NCBI GenBank assembly: GCA_034509425.1
Contig: JAVTVJ010000296.1
Coordinates: 1,674,001-1,738,000, forward strand
Direction: 5' to 3'
From: Eopsaltria australis
Lineage: Eukaryota > Chordata > Aves > Passeriformes > Petroicidae
Length of the DNA stretch: 64,000 nt
Below are positions 58,601 through 64,000 of this stretch, piece after piece. Below the pieces are notes generated by a model, which saw only the letters and a list, made by a program, of their open reading frames with translations, did no database searches and was not told the DNA's origin. Position 1 is the stretch's first letter. Each line of letters begins with the position of its first letter. The position numbers were made by a program, and so were the translations under genes.

Positions 58601-61322
58601 AGAAGGAAAAACATCCAGGTGTTCACACTTTAAGCTGTTGTTATTTTTAAATGAAGAAGCACCAGAAACATTCTTGATTCAATGAATTCTTATTGTTACA
58701 CACAATGGAAAGAAGGGTGAGGAAGCACAGAAGGAGTCAGCTGTAGATAGATTGTAAGTGCCAAATGTGTCCATCCAGCATCACAGCGAATTGTACCCTT
58801 TCCTTTTGGAAGAAAGAACTTCTTCAGGAGCATTATGTGATTAGTTTCCCAGTTTCCTCCCGCAGACATCTAATCAAAGTGAGCTATCACTTACAATTTG
58901 GAATCTGCAAAGGAGCGAACTAAACACTGGTCCTTTTTCACCGTGACGTCGTCATTGCAGCTCGGTGACACAACCTGAGGATTCAAATAAAACATTCCTT
59001 TATCAAAAATTAAAAAAAAAAAAGCTGATCTTGAAAGGAAAGAAAGATAGAGTGCAGGAGAAGTGCTGTTTTCTGTTTCTGCTGTTATATTTCCAGTATT
59101 GGGTAACTTCAAACGTACTTCAATTTAGACTACTAAGGCAAACAACAATGAATTTCAAGAAGCAATTTAGCCCAAACTATTGACCTGTTATGTACAAGCC
59201 AAAAAAGTCTAAAATTTCATTTGGAAACTCAAAACTAATCTACTGAGGTCACATCACAGGACTCTGTTCATTCACTCTGCTTTTTTGTTCTTACTCACAC
59301 AAAAATTTTTAAAAGCATCTATTTAAAAAGTCACAAACCCATTTATTTTATACCAGCTTCTCAGTTTTGGCATTTAAACTGAGACATAAGTTGCTTTTAT
59401 GGTTTGTTTTGTTTACTGAGGTGTGGATAATATAAACCACTGTGAAATCCAGAACATCCTTCCACAGCAGTATCATCTCTAGGTCTAAAAAGAGTGATGA
59501 AAATGCATTTGCAGCATTTGTATTACCACAAACAGAACAAATTTATGTTCTGCTCTAGATCATACACAAGCAGAAAATGTTAAATGCAAATATAGGATCT
59601 CCAGGAACTTAATCCACTAGTTAAGAACCATGTTAAATTAAAATTTACCATTAATAAAGGGAGCTACAACCAGAACATGCAAAATACCACATTTTAAATT
59701 GAAGTACATACAGGTGGATAAGGCAGTGTCAGCTGTTCACCCTACATTACAACATGTCTCAAAACACCAAAAAGTTCTCTACAGAAAGCAACTTTTAACA
59801 TGCACATGTAAACTTTTCTGTGTGTATCAACAAGGTTCAAAGTGTCTGCCTTACAGTACAAGTCTACTTGGACCTGGATTTATTTAATGTATATTATCAG
59901 CAGTGGCAATGTATTATTTAGTGACAGTCAAATAAAAATAACCACCAACATCTGCTCCTAGAGCAAATGACCACTGGTGCAAATTGTGAGCATCAAAGAA
60001 ATTAGTATTTCACATAAACTGAAAGTCTAGGGGAAAAAGACAATTACATAAAAAAAAAAAATTAAATCCCACTGCAATTAAAATTCATAAATCTAGATCC
60101 TCTTAAACTGCCTGGGAGTGCAAGTCCTAACATATTTTATTTTTAAAAGAAAAGTATCATTACACACTGATCATTTTGTATGCAGTTCTAAAACACTTTA
60201 ACACCAGGAAACTGTAACTTACACATAAATGTTAATCTCTGCTTTCCTACTCTTCAAAGATACTGCAAAACACTTGTATTTTTAGCAAACATGGGAGTAG
60301 AGCTTAGCCTGACTACATTCACAGCTTTGCTGCAAAAGGAACTCACCAAAGCTGGGTACCAGTCTGCCTTCTCTGAATTACAAGTCACACTCACAACCTT
60401 GCCAAGCAATTCGTCGTTGAGGCGCCTCTTATCTTCATCCTCTTCTTCACTGCTTTCTTCCTCCTTTTCATCTTCAGTACTGAATTATCAAAATGTATAA
60501 TAGCTTAAAGTTTGTCTGAAGTTACTACTTGAAAAGCAAAAAGAGCTTACAACAAGATTTTTCTTCCTATTTTGCCAAGCTTTAAAAACAGTTCGAATTT
60601 TAAGAGCTGGAATCGCTTGAAATACACTTCAGTATTAAGTGCACTTCCTCAGTAAGAGGAATTTTGGAGATATTCTTTTCAAGTAGTAGTATTTTACAAC
60701 AGCATTAAGTTAGAATTTCAGGTTTTGATTATGCACAGACATGAAGCAAAGATAAATGGTCTCTACCCCAATAATTAAAAACCACCTCTTTTTTTTTTTT
60801 TTCTGTGTGCAGCATAAAGAAGGTTAAAAATCCTACATTTTCGATTAGATGAAAGAAGCATGAATGTTCTTAAGGGGACTACAAGCAAAAAAACTTTCAA
60901 TTTCATAATATTGCCAGCATATGAGCATGTCTATCAGCTGTGCACACAGTTCAGGTTATAGAGCATTCAGACCATTGCAGCTTCAATGGATCTGCTTCAG
61001 GTTTAGCAGGACACAAAAGGAAAAGCAGAACACTCAAAACTCACACGGGAAGAGAAGATCTTCTCCCTCTATTAGATTTCTTCCCAATAACTGGAGTTCC
61101 AAAGTGCTCTGGATTGGTTAGTGGCAGTTGATCAAGTGTCTACATGGAAAAAGGGGGAAACAACATTAGTTTGCAATATCTTACTATAAAAAAGATATGA
61201 ATTAACTACTTAGTTTTAATTCCATGTCCACCATTGTCTTACCTCACTTTCTGCAAAGTGCCTTTCTCCCTTCAAGCATAATGAAGTTCGTCTCAAGGTC
61301 CTTTCATCACCGTCATCAAAAA
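31554..61322 (-). CDS. ARID4A: ARID4A (RBP1), 20 coding exons to the stop; 5' exons outside window
   Basis: RB-binding subunit of SIN3-HDAC corepressor complexes in the nucleus. The exons give about 1,185 residues, all junctions in phase; human is about 1,257, and about 95 amino-terminal residues lie beyond 64,000. Domain order: end of the amino Tudor-like domain (61.3-61.0 kb), RBB1NT (60.5-55.5 kb), ARID (46.4-42.0 kb), chromo-barrel/Tudor-knot (38.8-37.5 kb), an acidic region with the RB-pocket motif LLCHE, and a C-terminal coiled region. Exons: 61243-61322, 61045-61139, 60347-60479, 58895-58974, 57095-57171, 55485-55651, 46373-46445, 43995-44089, 43601-43698, 41974-42202, 40086-40336, 38575-38772, 37499-37583, 37160-37292, 36923-36985, 34809-35939, 34127-34231, 32472-32687, 32112-32258, 31554-31657. 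ARID4B is less likely, given the TIMM9/KIAA0586 neighbours and the match to ARID4A-specific stretches. Confidence 0.95.
32112..32258 (-). CDS. ARID4A: ARID4A exon (C-terminal coiled region, R2)
   Basis: The acceptor is CTTTCCACCTACAG and the donor GAAG|GTAAGG. It encodes [20 protein letters not shown] then [20 protein letters not shown], a predicted helix/coiled coil. This C-terminal R2 region of ARID4A recruits SIN3-HDAC through SAP30 in published work. Confidence 0.96.
32472..32687 (-). CDS. ARID4A: ARID4A exon
   Basis: The acceptor is TTTTTTCCTGCAG and the donor CTCA|GTAAGG. It encodes [20 protein letters not shown], then a basic Lys/His/Ser stretch ending with VYKWSFQL. Confidence 0.95.
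33368..33638 (+). mobile_element. CR1 LINE 3' fragment
   Basis: GGCAGGACAAGAGGGAATGT, TTAGGAAGAAATTCTTTATA and CCAACACCATTCTGTGATTC. It lies in an ARID4A intron. Confidence 0.93.
34127..34231 (-). CDS. ARID4A: ARID4A exon (basic, nuclear localisation-like)
   Basis: The acceptor is CCTTCTCTGATAG and the donor ACAG|GTAAAT. It encodes [20 protein letters not shown] then [14 protein letters not shown]. The KKQKRTPKR cluster looks like a nuclear localisation signal. Confidence 0.94.
34328..34702 (+). mobile_element. CR1 LINE 3' fragment
   Basis: GGGACTGTTCAGAGAAGAGA, AAGCTGGAGAGGGACTCTGG and ACCCAAACCATTCTATGACT. It lies between ARID4A exons. Confidence 0.93.
34809..35939 (-). CDS. ARID4A: ARID4A large exon with LxCxE RB-binding motif
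   Basis: The acceptor is TTTTTTTAG and the donor AAAG|GTGAGC. 1,131 bases of mostly acidic, low-complexity sequence starting [20 protein letters not shown]. The LLCHE at 35137-35151, followed by VDLDDLDEK, fits LxCxE, the pocket-protein motif used by ARID4A to bind RB. It also includes [17 protein letters not shown] and [20 protein letters not shown]; the latter holds a KSESD consensus resembling a sumoylation/phosphorylation site (inference). Confidence 0.96.
36923..36985 (-). CDS. ARID4A: ARID4A 63-bp cassette exon
   Basis: The acceptor is TTTTAATTTTAG and the donor AACG|GTGAGT. 21 codons including [20 protein letters not shown]. Its length is a multiple of three and phase is the same on both sides, so inclusion and skipping both preserve the frame. 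Confidence 0.82.
37160..37292 (-). CDS. ARID4A: ARID4A exon (basic linker)
   Basis: The acceptor is CCCCTGCAG and the donor GAAG|GTAAAT. It encodes a Glu/Lys segment, then [25 protein letters not shown] is an AT-hook-like core. It leaves one spare base. Confidence 0.94.
37499..37583 (-). CDS. ARID4A: ARID4A exon (end of chromo-barrel)
   Basis: The acceptor is CCCTTTCAG and the donor AAAA|GTAATG. It encodes [20 protein letters not shown] then RKQKKKTK. Confidence 0.95.
37690..37816 (+). mobile_element. CR1 LINE 3' fragment
   Basis: GGTTGGATGGGGCTTGGAGC, GGTGTCCCTGCCCATGGCAG and CTCAAACCATTCCATGAT. Confidence 0.92.
38575..38772 (-). CDS. ARID4A: ARID4A exon (chromo-barrel/Tudor-knot)
   Basis: The acceptor is TTTTACTGCAG and the donor GTAAG|GTGAGG; the inner GTAAGG was rejected on phase. 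An acidic start is followed by [20 protein letters not shown] and [16 protein letters not shown], the chromo-barrel fold implicated in methyl-lysine/nucleic-acid recognition. Confidence 0.96.
40086..40336 (-). CDS. ARID4A: ARID4A exon (charged linker)
   Basis: The acceptor is CTGTTCCAG and the donor GAGAG|GTAAAC. It is highly charged: [20 protein letters not shown], later [20 protein letters not shown] and a Glu-rich end. It is presumed disordered and probably contains nuclear localisation clusters (inference). Confidence 0.94.
41974..42202 (-). CDS. ARID4A: ARID4A exon (ARID end, acidic linker)
   Basis: The acceptor is GTGTCTGCAG and the donor AGG|GTGAGT. It encodes [20 protein letters not shown], closing the ARID domain, then a Glu/Lys-rich linker with [16 protein letters not shown]. 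Confidence 0.96.
43601..43698 (-). CDS. ARID4A: ARID4A exon (ARID)
   Basis: The acceptor is TTTTTTCCCCAAAG and the donor AGAAA|GTAAGT. It encodes [20 protein letters not shown] then [12 protein letters not shown]. Confidence 0.97.
43802..43940 (-). mobile_element. CR1 LINE 3' fragment
   Basis: CAGTTTGGGTTGGAAGAGAA, CAGCTTCCACTATCCCAGGT and CCTGGACACTTCCAGGGA. It lies between two ARID-encoding exons. Confidence 0.92.
43995..44089 (-). CDS. ARID4A: ARID4A exon (ARID)
   Basis: The acceptor is GTTTTATCCAG and the donor AAT|GTAAGT. It encodes [20 protein letters not shown] then [11 protein letters not shown], the central ARID helices. Confidence 0.97.
46373..46445 (-). CDS. ARID4A: ARID4A exon (ARID start)
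   Basis: The acceptor is ATTTTCACAG and the donor AGAG|GTAAAA. It encodes [20 protein letters not shown] then MEDR, helix 1 of the ARID DNA-binding domain. It contains an in-frame Met that could serve as a start for an internally initiated transcript. Confidence 0.96.
48538..48665 (-). mobile_element. CR1 LINE 3' fragment
   Basis: AAATCACAGAATGGGTTGAG then AACCCCCCTGCCATGGGGGT. It is truncated. Confidence 0.85.
50235..50480 (-). mobile_element. CR1 LINE 3' fragment
   Basis: AAATCACAGAATGGTTTGGA, GACACCTTCCACTATCCCAG and GGAAAGAATTTCTTCTTAGT. Confidence 0.93.
53358..53381. repeat. Poly(T) run in ARID4A intron
   Basis: A homopolymer of about 23 T, on the ARID4A sense strand a poly(A) run. 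A second A-rich run lies at about 53673-53691, flanking the CpG island. Confidence 0.8.
53599..54070. promoter_or_regulatory. Intragenic CpG island in ARID4A intron, candidate internal promoter
   Basis: About 470 bases dense in CpG and GC boxes (GCGGCCGC appears twice) within strongly AT-rich intron. On the minus strand, the same strand as ARID4A, it contains GCGGAAGAGAAT|GTAAGTAATG, an ETS-like core followed directly by a consensus splice donor (GT at 53656-53657). The next coding exon downstream is the first ARID exon. A short ATG-initiated frame exists on the minus strand but is compositionally just GC-rich. Promoter function is inference. Confidence 0.5.
54221..54965 (-). mobile_element. 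CR1 LINE 3' fragment (longest, about 740 bp)
   Basis: It opens with AGAATCATGGAATCACATTC then TTGGGTTGGAAGGGACCTTA, continues through CTCCTTGTCCTGTTCCTCCA and GAACAACTCCATGGCCTCCT, and reaches CCATGAGAACCCCCAAGTCC, the reverse-transcriptase-proximal part usually missing from short copies. It abuts the intragenic CpG island. Confidence 0.93.
55485..55651 (-). CDS. ARID4A: ARID4A exon (RBB1NT end, acidic linker)
   Basis: The acceptor is TTTCTTCTGTAG and the donor GCG|GTGAGT. It encodes [20 protein letters not shown] then [15 protein letters not shown] and an acidic Glu/Lys linker ending EEVA. It ends in phase 0 and joins the next exon across a 9-kb intron. Confidence 0.95.
57095..57171 (-). 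CDS. ARID4A: ARID4A exon (RBB1NT)
   Basis: The acceptor is CTTTTACAG and the donor AAAAG|GTAAGT. It encodes [20 protein letters not shown] then SSPKK. Confidence 0.94.
58895..58974 (-). CDS. ARID4A: ARID4A exon (RBB1NT)
   Basis: The acceptor is GAATCCTCAG and the donor AATT|GTAAGT. It encodes [20 protein letters not shown] then SFADSK, the core of RBB1NT. Confidence 0.96.
60347..60479 (-). CDS. ARID4A: ARID4A exon (acidic segment, start of RBB1NT)
   Basis: The acceptor is TTGATAATTCAG and the donor TTTG|GTGAGT. It encodes an acidic run ([19 protein letters not shown]), then [20 protein letters not shown] and WYPAL, the beginning of the RBB1NT/PWWP-like domain. Confidence 0.95.
61045..61139 (-). 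CDS. ARID4A: ARID4A exon
   Basis: The acceptor is CCATGTAG and the donor CCCGT|GTGAGT. It encodes [20 protein letters not shown] then [11 protein letters not shown], almost as in human. Confidence 0.95.
61243..61322 (-). CDS. ARID4A: ARID4A exon (N-terminal Tudor-like domain end)
   Basis: The acceptor is TTCATCCTAG and the donor GAG|GTAAGA. It encodes [20 protein letters not shown] then HFAESE, the end of the amino-terminal Tudor-like domain. This is the first ARID4A coding exon in the window; the preceding exon lies beyond 64,000. Confidence 0.95.
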
Positions 61323-64000
61323 CTAGGATGAAGCCAGGAAAGCACATCAGCACAAGCTGATCAGATCTCAATCCCAAGTCTGTTTATCTCACAATCAAGA
61401 ACATTCTCTAAAACATGACTTTCAAGCCTAATTTACTGATTCTTTAGTTCACAAGCAAAAGGAAAGTCAGTATTAAGGATTCAGTCTGAGAATTGATTTT
61501 CATACAGAGATTCAAGCCAGTACAAAGTGAGGCTTTGGATGCAAAAGTCTCAGTGCAATTTAGACATTCTTCCTATCAATACAACTGCACATTTCAAATC
61601 ACAGCCACTGGCTGCACAGCAGTTACTATTAGCTAGCAATCTTTGGGGCTTGTTTGGTTTTGTGGGATATTTTTCCCACCCTATCCATTTATTCCTTACT
61701 TGTAACTCCATTTAATATGGTACCTTTTCATTCTCCCTCTTGCTATGAGCAATCCCACAAAAAGACAGATCAATGGAAAGAAAAACAAGTGTCTGGTAAG
61801 TTTTTGCTACACTGTCAATGCTGTCTTACAAACCAATCAAGATACTGGAAACCTGCAATTCCAAGTCTGATCACTTTATAAGGAATATTTAGTACACATC
61901 CTGTTGTGTTCAATCTCATGAACAGAAATTCCATCAATTTCCATCAATCCACAGCAGAAGGCGGCTGAAATGCTATGAGGCTGCTGAAAGCTCTGCCTGA
62001 GAAAGATCTACTTTTCAGTTTAGATAAAACTTCTTCATGAAAATTTCCTTGAAGGGAAGGAAAGCAAAGTCACCAATTCCCCCTGACTGCAAAAGCAGAG
62101 CCCAGGTGACTGCAGGCTGGAATCCCAGCAAGGTACAAGTTTATTTGTATGGGGTCAAAGTGCAGAATGCTGCTCTATATTTAAACTACTTGAAACAGGC
62201 TTTGTCCACTAGTGAAAGAAAGTTTTAAGTGCTGTGTATAGCAGTATGGTAATTTTGGCATTCTTATAAAATTAATTAAGCTGGGTAAGATAAGCTTTAA
62301 GGTTCCTCCATCTTCACAGTAAATACTGCTGTGCTATGCTCCATATGCTCCACTACTCAATTATCTTAATGGCTTAGAACACTTGTACACACAAAAGAAT
62401 TAACTTTTCCCCCCAAAAAATCTCAAACTACTAAACTTTCATGAATAATCATTTTAGGGGACAAATGGCTGGTGATTGGCAACAGGAAACTTGATTGAAA
62501 AAAGCAAACAGAACCTGATACTTGACAACAGAACTAAACTATTTTTATTTATTATCTCAAAATTGGAAGCTCTACCCATTTATTTAAAGCTAATCCAGAA
62601 GAGGGATAAATCAAGCAAACTCTTCATAAACCAGATGACAGTTTTTCATCCTTGAAAGATAAAATGTCATGAATACTGAAGGTTAAGTAAAATACCCTAA
62701 ACTCAAATTAAGGCACATAAGGAAATTATGACAATCAAGAGTAACAATTTATATTGTGCACATGTGCAAACCACCTGAGACTGCCAGTGAAGCTGCAGCA
62801 CTTGGAACAAAACATCTTTGCAGAACAACCAAGTGTAAAAGAACAGCATAAACAGAAACATTTCCTTATCTACATAAGTGATCACTTTATTAAGTTTCAA
62901 TGGAGAAAGGATAGCACCATTTGTCATACAAAAATATCAATTATTTGAGTTACTAAGGTGAAGCCACGTAAGGAGTCTCTCCAATTAATCATGACGCTTG
63001 AAGTATTTCGTAACTGTAGCTACTTCAAACTTGCTTCTCCTCTAGGGAAAACACTTGACTATGCCTTACTGAAAGGGCAATCAGAAACTCACACTGATAA
63101 ACTTTAAAAGTATACATGTGGCTTGTGGTTTCCATCTCACTCTTAAGGAAAATCTGCTACACCAAAGCACTGTTCATATCCATGTCACCCTGTGCATGAC
63201 TCTTTAATTCTGGTCCTAGAGGATTTAAGGGACTGTCTTTCCAAGGCACAGTATCAAATATTAAGGATTCTGTAAGTATAAGCAGTAAGGCAGATGGCAC
63301 AGTTTTTGGCTATGAGATATTCTGAAGCTGTGATAAGAGTCATGTCAGAGGAACTTAATACACTCTTAAGCTGCAAATTCATTCCTCTTTTTAATCTCAT
63401 CCAGAAGCAAGGCTGTTTAGTTAAAATCCACAGAACTAACAATCAAAGTAAAAACTTTTGAATTAATGTTAAAATAACCTGTATCAATTTCTTCATTCAT
63501 TCAACAGGCAATTGCTACAACTCCAGATTCTCCAAAAGCAAAAATCCTAAAGACTGTGTTTTATAAGGAAGAATTCACTGGGCAGGGAGAGGGCAGGAAA
63601 CAGAAACAGAGACAGGGAGACATCTCCCCATCCACACACACACACAGTGAAGTCATCAAAGGACGTGCTCACAGTGTCACCACACTGATCTCAAAAGAGG
63701 AAATTACAGGCCTGTCTATCCAGAGAAACAAGTGCAAAAAAGCAGAAGCCCTTTAGGTCCTACCATTGCCTCATCCTGTGGCGGGCAGGGGCTTGCTGGG
63801 GTGCAGCAGCTGATTTCTGGTACAGGAAGGATACAAACTAGCCAGGAATCGTTCTCTGCTGCTGAACAGCCAACAGAACAACGCAGCAAGAAGGGAAGAA
63901 AAGCAGCGTTCCTGCCCGGCACAGCCCTTTCTTCCAAACATGTTCCTTAATGAGGAACACTGACAGAAGGGGGAAAGAGATGAGTAAGCAGCACAACCTG
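61323..64000 (-). other. ARID4A upstream intron, no exon recognised
   Basis: The ARID4A exon expected next (ending near WYTVV of the Tudor-like domain) was not recognised, so it probably lies beyond the window. The sequence is AT-rich and unique; no CR1 tail was seen. Confidence 0.55.

Noticed and set aside
31554..61322. Assignment of the long minus-strand gene to ARID4B
   Set aside because: Neighbours TIMM9 and KIAA0586 mark the ARID4A locus, and the exon sequences follow ARID4A-specific stretches, including the carboxyl end NVLAVECR.
1..64000. CRISPR arrays, bacterial operons, tRNA or rRNA genes, intact endogenous retroviruses
   Set aside because: No repeat-spacer array, cloverleaf gene, paired LTRs or retroviral gene region was seen; mobile DNA here is CR1 fragments.

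Overview
The window comes from a bird nuclear genome. At least 17 fragments of the avian CR1 LINE are scattered through it on both strands, mostly short 3' ends carrying the familiar 'AATCACAGAATGG...TTGGGTTGGAAGGGACC' type tail. The genes are split by short vertebrate-type introns. Gene order matches the human 14q23.1 block ARID4A - TIMM9 - KIAA0586, seen here in inverted orientation. No bacterial, viral or CRISPR feature is visible.

Left part (about 2.7-14.8 kb, minus strand): the 5' half of KIAA0586 (TALPID3), a centrosomal/ciliary protein required for ciliogenesis and Hedgehog signalling. I place 15 coding exons, about 750 residues; the 3' half lies beyond position 1. All exon junctions are in phase except two: the exon 1/exon 2 junction, and an apparent one-base frame break inside exon 6.

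Middle (about 14.4-22.6 kb): a CpG island with E2F-like and ETS-like sites and two unrelated GC-rich minisatellites forms a divergent promoter. To the right of it runs TIMM9 (plus strand), complete at 89 codons over three coding exons, with both CX3C motifs and a poly(A) signal. TIMM9 is a small Tim chaperone of the mitochondrial intermembrane space.

22.6-29.6 kb is intergenic. The mammalian neighbour TOMM20L, expected here, was not recognised. Two weak minus-strand exon-like segments are reported as speculation.

Right part (about 29.8-61.3 kb, minus strand): ARID4A (RBP1/RBBP1), an RB-binding subunit of SIN3-HDAC corepressor complexes. Twenty coding exons are placed, all in phase, covering the end of the N-terminal Tudor-like domain, RBB1NT, ARID, the chromo-barrel (Tudor-knot), an LxCxE RB-binding motif and the C-terminal coiled region through to the stop. 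The 5' exons, about 95 residues, lie beyond 64,000. A CpG island sits inside the 9-kb intron directly before the ARID-encoding exons and may be an internal promoter.

I found no convincing new multi-gene system. The points most worth checking are the intragenic CpG island, the KIAA0586 frame break, the promoter minisatellites, the in-phase 63-bp ARID4A cassette exon and the apparent absence of TOMM20L. Exon limits were read by eye from splice consensus and reading phase, so an error of one or two bases is possible.
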